A stretch of 64,000 nucleotides of DNA from Cordylochernes scorpioides (lineage: Eukaryota; Arthropoda; Arachnida; Pseudoscorpiones; Chernetidae). The notes under the pieces are model-generated. The model did no database searches. It was not told the origin of the DNA and was given only the letters and a program-made list of their open reading frames with translations. The position numbers and the translations under genes are program-made. The DNA lies in assembly GCA_030710605.1 (NCBI GenBank), contig CP092876.1, forward strand, positions 90,520,890 to 90,584,889. The letters run 5' to 3'. Below are positions 20,486-31,700 of the stretch, one piece after another (the first letter of the stretch is position 1; every line of letters starts with the position of its first letter).

Positions 20486-20571
20486 TCATATAAATCGACA
20501 AGTTCTAATTGTATACATAGCATAGCCAAGATGCGTTTGCTTAACGATTTCATTGAATCAAAAGAAATACT
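20486..20571 (+). pseudogene. Old LINE relic, upstream part, opposite strand
   Basis: The plus-strand reading SNCIHSIAKMRLLNDFIESKE aligns with SNCVHCLAEIPFLTDFIESR of the intact LINE. This is the part just upstream of the relic at 19794-20070, but on the other strand. The shared DFIESKE-coding sequence (20547-20570 and 20047-20068) forms an inverted pair, as expected of an inversion junction. Confidence 0.6.
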
Positions 20572-20576
20572 AAATA

Positions 20577-21080
20577 CTAAATATATATATATATATATAG
20601 TAACAAATAACTCTTGAAAAACTGATAATATATTTTATTCTCAGGGTACATGTTGACAGAAACACTCTTTGTACACAATTCTTTTTTTCGTTTTTTTCTC
20701 TCTTTCTCATTGTTAACATCATATGACTATTCCATTCACGGCCTAAAATTATTGTATATAAATGTATAGACAAATGTAATGGCATACATGTATGACATGT
20801 ATTTACATACATAAAAATATTTACAAAATATATTTTCAATTATATGAATATCTTCATGTATATGCATATTATTATTCTCTTAATTCTTGTGTTTGGGTAA
20901 TAGCCTGTTAATGGACGTCATACGAGTAGTCTGATGGCGTGCCAAAATTATACCAAATAAATAAAAAATGTCGTTGTCGTTAGGTTTAACTCCTTTTTTG
21001 AAATGATATCCGGCAATTCCTCCTCTAGTAAATTCACTTCTATTGTAGAAATCAGAAAGAAACGTGGATTCTAACAGTTA
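20577..21080 (+). repeat. Inverted copy of the insulin-3 upstream flank
   Basis: This is the reverse complement of 14548-15036 with high identity, starting in the same TA microsatellite. It continues into the promoter and exon 1 of the inverted third insulin copy. Confidence 0.85.
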
Positions 21081-21199
21081 TAATATCTTTATAATTTATT
21101 TTCCAAAGCTTCATCTCCCTCACATGTTTTGACAAACCTCTAAGACATTAATCTGATGTGCAGCTGTTCTGGTTGTCTGGAATCGATGCCAAGAACTGG

Positions 21200-21233
21200 T
21201 ATATAAGATGGCCCAGCCTTCTGGCGTGTCAGT
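21200..21233 (+). promoter_or_regulatory. Insulin-3 core promoter (retained)
   Basis: TATATAA begins at 21200 and TCAGT occupies 21229-21233. The 31-bp spacing equals that of paralogues 1 and 2, so the promoter sequence has survived although the gene is broken. Confidence 0.65.
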
Positions 21234-21237
21234 AGAC

Positions 21238-22440
21238 ATGGCTTGTTTCAGGGTAAGTCACTTCTCTTCATCAAGTTATATTTTCAATTATTTTTAAATT
21301 GGAAACTTTTTTTTTTCATTGTGGTAGTTTTTTAATTCTCTGTTGAATATAGTTTCAAAACTTTCATATATTCCTATCATTATGATTATTTGTAATTTCT
21401 GATTTATAATGTTAGTTCGTGATTTGCAATCAAGTCAATTCTTTCAACAGAAGGTGGCTATAAATATTTAAGTTATATTTATGGCATTGCCATAGATGTG
21501 TGACATCTCATGGAGGTGCTAAATATACAAATTTGTTTTGAATATCTTAATGCGTAATTGTTTAGGAATTAATTTCAGGCATTAATGGCCTTGTAAATGG
21601 AATAATAGTGCAACTTATAATCAATGTGGTAGCCGGGTGAATACAGGTCAGTGTGAAAGATAGAAATTCTTTGTTCTTCATTTTCATAGTTGATTGATTA
21701 CTCTTGAAATTTATTGTGTTAATGCTAAAGTATAATTGTTCATTGGATATTGGCCATTCTATTTTTAATTTCGTAAAATAATTTGTTTTATTCATTGTAT
21801 TAGCATGGCATCATTTTATTGTGTAAGTGCGAAAGTAGAATTGTTCATTGGAATAGATTGGCCGTTCTTTGTTCATTTTGTAACCTAAGTTGTGTTATTC
21901 ATTGTATAAGCGTGTACTAGGTTTACTGTGTAAGCGATAAAGTAGTATTGTGTTCATTGGAAGAGAGTAGCAGTCTATGTTGATCTTGTAAGGTGTTTTA
22001 TTCATTGCATTAACGTGTTGTAGATTTATAGTGTGAGTGCTAAAGTAGTATTGTGTTTATTCGAATAGTGTCAAAGATTCTTTTATAAGCTAAGTAGCTT
22101 TTATTATGTTATTAGCCTGGTATAGTTCACATGTGTAAAAGACAAAGTAATATTATTAATTGTCAATGTTAAATTCGTAAGATTAGTTGTAAAATTCATT
22201 GTATCATCGTGATGTAGTTTATTGTACAAAGGCAGAAAATTATTGTTCATTGCAAAAGAGTGGTCTATTTTTATCCTTTAAGCTAAAAAGTTGTTTTATT
22301 TATTCAATTATCGCAGTATATGTTTAGTGTTTAAGCGCTAAAAATAAGTGCTTGCAGAATTCTTCACTAGAAAAGAGAGTTCTATATTTTTTTCAACTAA
22401 AAAGATCATTCGTTGTATTTACGTGTGGTATAGTTTCATC
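21238..22440 (+). pseudogene. Insulin-3 exon 1 and intron 1, gene broken downstream
   Basis: ATG GCT TGT TTC AGG (21238-21252) followed by GTAAGT is identical to exon 1 of both intact paralogues. Intron 1, with its degenerate 110-bp array (21680-22340), follows to about 22440, where gypsy coding sequence takes over. No B-chain or A-chain exon follows, so only five codons remain. If transcribed, the donor could splice into downstream gypsy sequence. Confidence 0.75.
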
Positions 22441-22609
22441 CTTACACTGGCCGAAAAGGACAATATTCGTCTCCTGATAGAAGAGCCAGCCAGTCGCCTC
22501 GTCGTTCCCATCAGGAAAACTAGAAGATGCGTCCTATTTTGGAGGTAAAGCCGCAAAATTTATAAATCCTCCCTTATCGACTACATTAGAATTAAAAGAA
22601 ATTACATAG

Positions 22610-24504
22610 ACATTAAAATAGAAGGAAAAATGACGCGTGCCCTCGTCGACTCAGGAGCCTCATATTCTGTCATTTCTGAGAGGTTCAGACTCAAACTAAG
22701 AAAAATAATGTTTGCCGAAACTGACGTCACTTTATGAGTAGCCAACGGTAAAATTGTAAGACCAAAAGGACGCTGCACACTGAAACTGGACTTGAATGGA
22801 CTACAGGAAAGCTTTGAATTTGTCGTTATGGAAGACTGTAGTCACGAAGTTATTCTTGGTTGGGACTTTTTGAAGTTATCTAGGGCGATAATTGATTCAG
22901 CTGACGACACACTCTTCTTAGAAAAATGTCTTTTTGAGGATACCCCTAAGAACAGCTCACCTCTCTACTCGGAATTGGAATATAGAATCGAACCCGCCTC
23001 TATTCAGTTAATAGAAGTAGCAAATCGTGACATTCCTAATGACGCGATTGTGGTGGCAGAATGTCGAAAAGAGCTATTGCTGGAAAGAGAACTAACGGCT
23101 CCCTCCTCTGTCATTTCACTTACCAATAACCGAGGTAAACTTTGGGTGGTGAATTGGAGTCCATATCCAAAACTAATCCCACAGGGGATGCATGTAGCCG
23201 ATAGTGCTGTCATCGAAGATAGTCAATTATGTACTCTAGCTGATTGTAACCAAGTTGAAACAGAGGCGGAACATTCTGAAGACCCAAAAATCTCGGAATT
23301 TTTTATAGATGATTCGCTTGATGAATATCAAAAAGAAAAATTAAGAAATTTGTTAAAAAACTATACAGATATTTTCGAATTTAATAAAAGAAAACAATTC
23401 AAGGACGTCAATGTTAAACACCGAATTAACACTGGAGACCACCTACCGACCAAACAAAGACCTTACCGAGTTGCACCAAGAGAACGCCAAACTATTCAGG
23501 ATGAGGTAAACAAGATGGAAAAACTTGACATCATTCAGCCCTCTGAAAGTCTGTGGGCCTCACCTGTAGTATTGATAAGAAAAAAGGATGGAAGCTGGAG
23601 ATTTTGCGTCGATTACCGCCGCCTTAACAAAATAACAAAAAAGGATGTCTACCCTCTCCCAAGGATCGACGACACTTTAGACTGCTTACGGGGAGCTAGA
23701 TTTTATTCTTCCATGGACCTCCAATCAGGGTACTGGCAAATCGACGTAGAAGAATCGGACCTTGAGAAGACAACATTTATAACTCCAGATGGACTGTACG
23801 AGTTCAAAGTAATGCCATTTGGGTTATGTAATGCTCCAGCTACCTTCGAACGAATGATCGATAATCTTCTGAAGGGTCTTAAGTGGACTATTTGCTTGTG
23901 TTACCTCGATGACATCATCGTTTTTTCAGATGGCTTTGAAGAACATCTAAGACGCCTTCAACTTGTATTAAATTGCCTTAAGAAAGCCGGATTATGTCTC
24001 AATTCCAAGAAATGCAAGTTTGGTGCAAAAACTATCACGGTTCTTGGACATGAGGTGAGTGAAAATGGAATTCGTCCCGACCAAGAAAAGATTCGAGCAG
24101 TCCGCGACTTCGCTACGCCAAGGTCATTGAAGGAAGTTAGAAGTTTTCTTGGCCTTTCATCCTACTACCGCCGCTTCATACCCAATTATGCCCACGTAGC
24201 CCAACCCTTGAATGACCTTTTGAAGAAAGACTCAGCATTTAATTGGAACCAGGAAGAGCAAAATGCATTTGAAGCTCTCAAGTCAGCGTCAATTTCCGAA
24301 CCCGCTCTTGGACATTTTGATTACTCATCCCCAACCGAAATACACACTGACGCAAGCAACTACGGAATAGGAGCAGTATTAGTGCAGATACAAAAGGGAA
24401 AGGAAAGAGCCATTGCTTATGCATCCAGAACCTTAAATAAGACAGAAAAAAAATTATTCAACCACAGAAAGGGAATGCCTTGCCATCATTTGGGCTATCA
24501 ATAA
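22610..24504 (+). pseudogene. Gypsy A pol: protease, reverse transcriptase, start of RNase H
   Basis: The aspartic protease motif ALVDSGASYSVIS lies near 22640-22680, followed by an in-frame TGA (22735-22737) and the flap-side motif EVILGWDFLKL. The open part from 22792 has 570 codons and includes FCVDYRRLNKIT, SSMDLQSGYWQI, PFGLCNAPATF and the catalytic YLDD. RNase H starts with IHTDASNYGIGAV. A frameshift in an A run near 24450 ends the reading inside RNase H. Confidence 0.85.
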
Positions 24505-26121
24505 ATTCCGACCATATGTCTTTGGACAGCCGTTCACTATTGTTACAGACCACCACTCTTTGTGCTGGCTGACCAACCCATGTGGGAGGTTAGCAAGATG
24601 GGCACTTCGGCTGCAAGAGTTTGACGTCACTTTCGTGTATAAGAGCGGAAGGAAACATCAGGACGCAGACTGCTTATCAAGAGTCCATTAGAATACAGTG
24701 AAGATATGGAGGAAGATATTCCAAGTATAGTGACTTTGCAGAACTTTAGCGAAGAGCAGATGAATGATCAAGCTCTTAGAAAAATTGCTGACCAATTACA
24801 AACAACTCCTAATAATACCTTTGTAAAAATCGATAACACGCTCTACAGAAAAAATTATGATCCAATGGGGAAACCATGGCTTTTGGTGGTTCCACGCCAT
24901 TTAAGGCAGGAATTACTGAAAATTTTCCATGATTCACCCACTGCTGGTCACCTCGGATTTACTAAAACCTATGACCGAATAAGAAAAAAGTATTACTGGC
25001 CCGGAATGTATAGTACGGTTAGAAGGTATGTGGCACACTGTTCAGATTGTCAGAGGCGTAAACATCAGCCTCAACTCCCCTCGGCGCACTTACAGCCAAT
25101 ACCTGTTCCTGAAGTTGCCTTTGAAAAGGTAGGAATGGATCTCCTGGGGAGATTTCCAACATCAGAAGGTGGCAACCGTTGGATTATTGTGTGTACGGAC
25201 TACCTAACGAAATATGCGATAAATAAAGCCCTACCCACAAGTGAATCCATGGAAGTTGCCAAATTCTTTATTGAAGATGTCATCTTAAAGCACGGCGCGC
25301 CGAAGGAATTAATCACGGATAGAGGAAGGAACTTCACATCTTCAATGATAAGTAATCTGAACAACCAGTGCAGAATAACCCATCGGAAGACGACCGCCTA
25401 TCACCCCCAGACAAACGGACTCACGGAGAGGTTGAATAAGACCATAGCAGACATGCTGTCCATGTATGTAGATGTCAACCAGAAAGATTGGGACAGGATT
25501 CTTCCATTCGTTACATTTGCATACAACACAGCAAAACAAGAGTCTACTGGGTTCACCCCATTTTTCCTTGTACACGGGCGTGAAGCAGAGACTCCACTGG
25601 ACGTGTTATTCCCCAAGTTATTGCCAGAAGACGACGATTTCATCCAAACTCTAGGGGCAAGAGCCGAAGAAGCACGAAAACTGGCACGTATCCACTCCAT
25701 GAGATCTCAAGATAGCAATAAACAACGCTATGACGCCCATCACAGAAATATAATTTATCAGCCAGGAGATCTTGTATGGATCTTTATCCCTGTGCGTAAA
25801 GTGGGATATTCGGAGAAACTAATGAGACGTTACTTCGGTCCATACAAAGTAACCCGAAAAATATCTGATGTGACCTATGAAGTTGAAACATTCGGAAACC
25901 AGCAAGGTCGTCGTAAAACAAAAGATTTAGTTCACATTTGTAGGATGAAACCATATTTAAACCCAGAGGACCAGGAGGACCACTTAGAAGAGGACCCAGA
26001 AGATGACTCGACAAACTTCCAGGAAGAAGACATCCCCACTGAACGAACACAACAACCACAGACCCGCGTAGAGATCTCAGGCCCTATCACCCGTTCTCGA
26101 GCCTTGAGACTGAGGATATAA
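24470..26121 (+). pseudogene. Gypsy A pol: RNase H end and integrase
   Basis: After the frameshift the RNase H end can be read ([15 protein letters not shown]), followed by another break near 24690. Then come 471 open codons of integrase. The HHCC zinc finger spans HLGFTKTYDR...CSDCQRRK. The catalytic core has MDLLGRFP, TDRGRNF and NGLTERLNK for the D, D and E residues. A GPY module (RRYFGPYKVTRK) lies near the C-terminus. The integrase itself looks open. Confidence 0.85.
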
Positions 26122-26500
26122 GTCTCCTTCTGAGCATCGGGTCGATGCTCTTTATAGGAGGAGGCTATGTGGCGAAGAAATATTTTATTATTTAATTTAA
26201 TATTATTCAATGAAAATATTCAACAGATTATAAAAATATTTATTACTCTGTATTTGTGAAATCATCTGTAAAATATTTCTTTGCTTGCTTGCTTAAGATT
26301 CCCTAGTGGTAGATAGTTTAGCTGACTTGTTAATAATTGTCGACTCGTCGCTGTGACGTCATCAATGAATACTTTTACATCTTAGGATTTTTCAAGGCTT
26401 GATTTCTACGCTACAATATTATAAACTTATCATTGAAACCTTTACGAACTTAAACAATAAAATGTCAAACTGAGTAAAATATATCAGGCCTTCAGAGAAA

Positions 26501-27275
26501 AATATATTTTGGAAAAAATATTTTCTCTAGCTTTCGGCCACGAAAGCCCTTCTGCAAGAGTAAACATGGAATAATATTTCGCCAATAGAACAAGAGTTGA
26601 AATATAAACAGATCCTATTTTATACAATTTAATGCCTTGATATATATAATTCCATATTTGATATATATCTGTTGATAAATATTAAATTGAATACAATCTC
26701 TTCACCAGATACTGCGCCTTTCTGTAGCGCTAGTTTTGTGTCAACAGAATCCATTGCTGCCCTATTAATAAGACCAGAACAGATGATCATATAATATTTT
26801 CTATTCATTTTTTCATTGTAACTTTTCACAACTTTCAACTTTTTAATCTCGAACACACTATGCTGTTTTCGTGCTGTGCTGTACAGTAGTAGTCACGCTA
26901 CTGGATTCAGGATCACCTAATGGGCATTACATATGGCTATATCAATATGTTGAACATTATTGATTATTAAATCGATTTATTTTTTAAAGAATTATACAGG
27001 AGTTATAAATAGTGCAAATATTTCTTTAAAATAATTAATTATTTTTTTAAATTATGAATCTATTAAATTAAGAATATTCTGCAAAAGAAAACTCAACCAA
27101 CATTCAAACACAAGCTCTTTTTTTTTTAATAGAGAAAAATTACCACCAGATGGTAAATACAAGATAAACATTCTTATTTCTCATATTTTTCCTCTGTTTT
27201 CTCATTTCCCCTTTACTTACATCTACATTTTTATTGCCTTTTCATTTCATACATCATCATATTTTTATCCATTAG
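26501..27275. other. AT-rich stretch, no gene recognised
   Basis: The stretch contains a short hairpin near 26498-26530 (AGAAAAATATATTTT against a partner) and low-complexity runs. It may include the rest of the gypsy A 3' LTR. No convincing exon or RNA is seen. Confidence 0.4.
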
Positions 27276-27391
27276 AATCGACTCCCCACCGTGCAAATAC
27301 TCCTCAGTACATGTTTAAAAAATTGACCACACAAGAATACGTTCCAGACGTGACAGGAATCGAGTCAACTTCTGATTTAGAGAAATCCGAG
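27276..27391 (+). CDS. Candidate host exon, unknown protein
   Basis: A pyrimidine-rich stretch ending in ATTAG precedes 116 nt that are open in one frame only, followed by GAG|GTAATT as a possible donor. The reading includes TPQYMFKKLTTQEYVPDV and GIESTSDLEKSE. Base composition is more balanced than the AT-rich neighbours, and codon use looks ordinary. It would start in phase 1 and end in phase 0. I do not recognise the protein, and no companion exon was found nearby. It could be an exon of a gene extending beyond inserted elements, or chance. Confidence 0.3.
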
Positions 27392-27479
27392 GTAATTAAC
27401 CTTCCCTAGACACCTAATTATCGTATATCAAAAGATCACTTCAAAGGTTTTGCAATCACTTATTTTTATTTAAGCTGCG

Positions 27480-28170
27480 AATTTTAATATCAGGGTTTCT
27501 CAAAATATTCACCCTTAGCACCTATGCAATATTTCATCCGTGGAAACCAAATAACGAAGCACTCACAACTGTCATCTTCGGGGATTGAATTTATGGCATT
27601 GATAAAGGCTGTAGTGCTTTATCATCAGTGTCAAATTTTATCCCTTTCAAAAATACATTAACTTTCAGATATAAAAAGGTTACAAGGTGCTAGTTCTGGT
27701 AAATATGGACTAAGAGTCTAATGTTTGGGATGAGATGTGCAATCTTGCATTGGCATGGTAAACAAGCATTCCTCTAAATTGAGCTCTTGGCCTTCTTTGC
27801 TAGATTTTTTTAAATACTGGTGGAATGCATTTTGTTGTATATCAGTCATTATTAACACTTTTTCGATCATATAACGACGCAATATCGATAAACAACTTTT
27901 CTGAATAAACAAGCGACTGTTTGTTTTCAAACATAGTGAGCTCTGTTAATATCTTGGGAATAGGTGATTTTTAAATGCACCAGAGAGTAGATTTTGTTTC
28001 TGAATCAAAATTGTGAATCAAAGTTTCTTCACTGGTAATATAATTGAAAACAGCCTTTTATTTGATTTAAACAATTTTTTCATAATGAAATTATAAAATT
28101 TAATGCAACCAAGTTTTTGGTCCTTAGTCACACTGTGAGGTGCCCATTTATTAGAAAGTTTTCTCTATAT
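27480..28170 (-). pseudogene. Mariner-type transposase, C-terminal half
   Basis: Minus-strand fragments in shifting frames show IHNFDSETK, LPELAPCNLF and a C-terminal pattern (W..RMKYCIGAKGEYFEK) resembling the end of mariner transposases. It is riddled with frameshifts. The gypsy B element splits it from its N-terminal half at 35414-35750. Confidence 0.6.
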
Positions 28171-28395
28171 TGTCGCGAAATTTGTTTAGAGTGAAATCAA
28201 AGTAATTGTTTAATTATTAAATATATGTAAATATATTTTAATAGTTCAATGTTATGTAAATTTTGTAACTGTATATATTTCCTTCTTTTTCTTTAAATAG
28301 GGAGTGAGAAAGATATCACTCAATTTGCGAGTCTTAATTTAATGATAAAACCTGCTGAAATAGCTCTGTGTACCTCTATTCTTTTAATTGCGACA
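28171..28395 (+). repeat. 5' LTR of gypsy B
   Basis: The LTR starts TGTCGCGAAATTTG, ends TTAATTGCGACA, and carries short terminal inverted repeats (TGTCGC/GCGACA). It contains a TATATATTTCC stretch that may serve as a promoter. Confidence 0.9.
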
Positions 28396-28397
28396 AT

Positions 28398-28413
28398 TGG
28401 TGGAGACGCTGGG
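28398..28413 (+). other. Primer-binding site of gypsy B
   Basis: TGGTGGAGACGCTGGG starts two bases after the LTR. The cognate tRNA was not identified. Confidence 0.5.
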
Positions 28414-29594
28414 TAAAGCCTTGAAATAATAAAAACGGCTGAATTGAATTTGAGGAGAAGTCTTCGACTTAAGGGAATATCTCCTGATTTGGGATCGCTT
28501 GACAAAGACCAATCATGATAAAGAATGAATCTGGAGAAACCTTATCCCAAGTCCCCTCAACTTACCATTCCTTGCAACAGCCAAGATGCCCTTCCTCATT
28601 TACTGGAGATGGAAGTCAAGACGCCCAAAAATGGCTAAAAGATTATGAAAGAGTTGTCAAATACAATAGATGGGATGACACTATGTGTCTGGCAAATGCT
28701 GTGTTTTTTCTTGAAGGAACAGCTCGAAAATGGTTTGAAAATAATGAAGAAACTCTGACTTCCTGGGATGACTTTCAGAGGGCTCTAGGTGAAGCATTTG
28801 GCCAACAAGAAGAGGTAATTAAAGAAGTGAGTCTCTACTGAAGAATAGAGCTCAGAAAAAGAAGGAATCTTTGGAGGCCTACATCCAGGACGTACTGTAC
28901 CTATGTCAAGTAGTTAAACCCCGGATGGACGATGAAACCAAATTAGGACATCTGATGAAAGGAGTCGCCGAGGACATTTATCAGATACTAGCGGACCCGC
29001 CCGGCTTCGCCCAGGTTTTACCCGAGTGAATGTTTGTTTAACGAACATTTGTTAAAACAATTCTCTTTAAACTTATAAAACGTACTCGGCTTCGCCCGGG
29101 GTTTTACCCGAGTAAAGGTTTGTCTAGCGAACACTTGTTAAAACAATTCTCTAAAAACTTATTAAAAAAAAAAAAAGATATATTTTGATAATTTGAAACT
29201 CGTAAATTTGAATCTCTCGATAAAGTGAACAATTTTTCCCGGTCCCTGTGTGCCTTGTCATCCTGAATTTTGTCTTTCCTAATTTTCTACATTAGAAAAT
29301 CATAGTTTTATCTAGTGAACATTTTTTCCCGGTCCCTTGAGAAATACTCGATAAGTTGAATAAAATCAATATTAATTGGTTCCCTCGGTAATTGGAAGTT
29401 AAAGGAATAGTATCTTCGCCTTGGAATTGTATCATTATTCTTGTCGCAAATAAATTGCCGTGTCATCCTGAGATAATTCACGGCGATTGGATGTATGGTT
29501 TTTGAATCTATAGAGTACAGACAGACAGACAGACATTCAATTTTATATATATAAGATAATATAAAAGAGTTTTAAAAATTGTAAAAAAAAAAAA

Positions 29595-29665
29595 TGCATC
29601 GGCCGGGAATCGAACCCGGGCCGCCCGCGTGGCAGGCGAACATTCTACCACTGAACCACCGATGC
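29595..29665 (-). tRNA. tRNA-Gly(GCC) inside a Helitron
   Basis: The 71-nt minus-strand sequence has a full seven-pair acceptor (GCATCGG with CCGATGC), anticodon stem CTCGC-like/GCGGG, loop CTGCCAC with anticodon GCC, and T-arm GGTTCGATTCC. A T run (complement of 29583-29594) follows as a Pol III terminator. One base at the top of the anticodon stem differs from copy 57841-57911 and leaves a T-G pair. Structurally this is the best of the three copies and could be functional. Confidence 0.85.
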
Positions 29666-29907
29666 TTAAAAAAATGGCCATATTTAGGTATTCATTCCAT
29701 TCCGGATTAGTCCGCGTAAAAAAAAGTTCTTCAAATGAAAAAAAAAGAAATAGCCAAAAATACTAATCAAAATGCAGCCGAAAATTTTCCTCAGGTTTAT
29801 AAAAAGCGACATGCAAAATATGGTACCAATTGGTTCAGTAGTTTTTGAGTTTATCGCGAAACAGACAGACAGACAGAAATTGACTTTTATATATATATAT
29901 ATATAGA

Positions 29908-30634
29908 TTTACTCTTCATTGTTGGCTTTTTAACTTACATTCATTCTTCATTGTTGGCTTTTTATATTACATTCACTCTTCATTGTTGGCTTTTTATCTT
30001 ACATTCACTCTGTTGGCTTTTTATATTACATTTACTCTTCATTGTTGGCTTTTTATCTTACATTCACTCTTCATTGTTGGCTTTTTATATTATATTTACT
30101 CTTCATTGTTGGCTTTTTATCTTACATTCATTCTTCATTGTTGGCTTTTTATATTACATTCACTCTTCATTGTTGGCTTTTTATCTTACATTCATTCTTC
30201 ATTGTTGGCTTTTTATCTTACATTCATTCTTCATTGTTGGCTTTTTATATTACATTCACTCTTCATTGTTGGCTTTTTATCTTACATTTACTCTTCATTG
30301 TTGGCTTTTTATCTTACATTCACTCTTCATTGTTGGCTTTTTATATTATATTTACTCTTCTTTGTTGGCTTTTTATCTTACATTCATTCTTCATTGTTGG
30401 CTTTTTATATTACTATACTCTTCATTGTTGGCTTTTTATCTTACATTCACTCTTCATTGTTGGCTTTTTATCTTACATTCATTCTTCATTGTTGGCTTTT
30501 TATATTACATTCACTCTTCATTGTTGGCTTTTTATCTTACATTCATTTTTCATTGTTGGCTTTTTATCTTACATTCATTCTTCATTGTTGGCTTTTTATA
30601 TTACATTCACTCTTCATTGTTGGGTTTTTATATC
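29908..30634. repeat. 32-bp minisatellite, about 23 units
   Basis: Units follow CATTCATTCTTCATTGTTGG plus CTTTTTATCTTA and alternate with variants in TATATTA and CACTC. The unit length is not a multiple of three and lacks stops, so all three plus-strand frames stay open; these are not genes. The array matches the longer one at 56092-57605 in inverted orientation. Confidence 0.95.
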
Positions 30635-31700
30635 ATATAGAAAATCATAATTTTATCTAGTGAACATTTTTTCCCGTGTCACATTGCCGTGTCATCCTGA
30701 GATAATCTTACTTTTGATAAATAATATTTAAGATAACAAACTTAGTGATAAGAAAACTTGTTATCATCGTCACAATGGGGGCGCTGCTTGCGAGTTAAAT
30801 CTACAAATCTGCAAATAACTCTAAGGATATTCAAGATATTCATGAAATTATTTTTCTAAAACCTTCCCGGTGATATACCTAATAATATCCCAAAATTTCA
30901 CAGCGATTGGATGTATGGTTTTTGAATCTATAGAGTACAAACAAACAGACAGACAAACAGACAGACAGACATTCAATTTTATATATATAGATTGATTGCA
31001 AAAGATGTTGAAAATGTAAATCATTTCTTAAAGGAATGCCGGAAAATAGAAATTATGAGAAAAAGAAGAATATCTTCAAGATTTGAAAGACTTCCAAATG
31101 TAGCTCCAATGGCCTATGAGGAAGAAGATCTTCCATCATTGATTAGAAGAATTGTCCAAGAAGAGATACAGAAAGTAATAGCCCCACCAGGACTGACCAC
31201 AGATTCGATAGAGGACATAATAAGAGAGGAGTTCTAGTAAGGAACCAATCAAGACCATTCAGGACGTATGAGCCATCCAAAAGAACTGAATATTCTTCTC
31301 CCCCAATTCTGCCGAAATCTCAGCAATGGAGGACTCCAGACGATCGCCCCTTATGTTTCCATTGTGGAAGACCTGGTCACGTCGTCAGGTATTGTCGGGA
31401 GAGGAGGCAAGTTTTCGCGGATGCTCGCGCCAGGAGGGAACCAAGGAGACCAACAACACTGGGCGACTATATGCCAAATATTGACGAAATAGAGCCTAGG
31501 ATTCCTCCAGCTCGCCAACCTAGGAGTGCCTCACCCTATCCGGGGAGGAGGATAAGTACAGGACGCAGGCCATCAAGATCACCTGCTAGGGAGAACAGCC
31601 GCCCATCGTCAAGAGAAAGGGAGGAAAACTAGAACTGGCGACCTGCTTAGGAGGTAAGGCCGCACGAATATTAAATCCTCCGTCGACGACTTCCGCCAAA

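Larger units (their letters stand above)
22440..26500 (+). mobile_element. Gypsy-type retrotransposon A, 5'-truncated
   Basis: The element starts inside the end of gag, with no 5' LTR, and continues through protease, reverse transcriptase, RNase H and integrase. A purine tract (AGGAGGAGG, about 26156-26164) precedes TGTGGCG at 26168, the likely start of the 3' LTR. The LTR end could not be located because no partner LTR exists; 26500 is a placeholder. It is related to element B at 28171-35413. Internal stops and frameshifts make it inactive. Confidence 0.75.
28988..30991 (-). mobile_element. Composite Helitron with tRNA-Gly and minisatellite, copy 1
   Basis: On the minus strand it starts TC after host A (30992 side) and ends CTAG at 28988 before the host T, with CCGGGCGAAGCCGGG-type hairpins near the end. 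Two further Helitron-like 5' ends lie inside (29907 and 29554). Order along the minus strand: outer 5' end, about 350 bp, 32-bp minisatellite, second 5' end, tRNA-Gly, third 5' end, 3' end. The copy at 55751-58707 has the same order. Removal restores the gag reading frame exactly. Confidence 0.85.
28515..31625 (+). pseudogene. Gypsy B gag, split by a Helitron
   Basis: Gag starts MIKNESGETLSQ and shows ARKWFENNEETLTSW. A frameshift near 28830 moves the reading to LEAYIQDVLYLCQVVKP. At 28987 it is cut by the Helitron and resumes in the same frame at 30992 (DIYQI then LIAKDVENVNHFL). After another frameshift near 31230 comes a zinc knuckle, CFHCGRPGHVVRYC (CX2CX4HX4C), then an arginine/serine-rich tail ending SSREREEN. 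Confidence 0.8.

Noticed and set aside
25342-26210. Minus-strand frames opposite gypsy A integrase
   Set aside because: Shadows of the integrase reading on the other strand.
29908-30634. Possible CRISPR-like array with 32-bp period
   Set aside because: The units are contiguous with no unique spacers, and the DNA is eukaryotic.
29951-30660. Three overlapping open frames of 202-229 codons rich in Leu and Phe
   Set aside because: They are translations of a 32-bp stop-free minisatellite in all three frames; no start context, splice site or family resemblance supports a protein.
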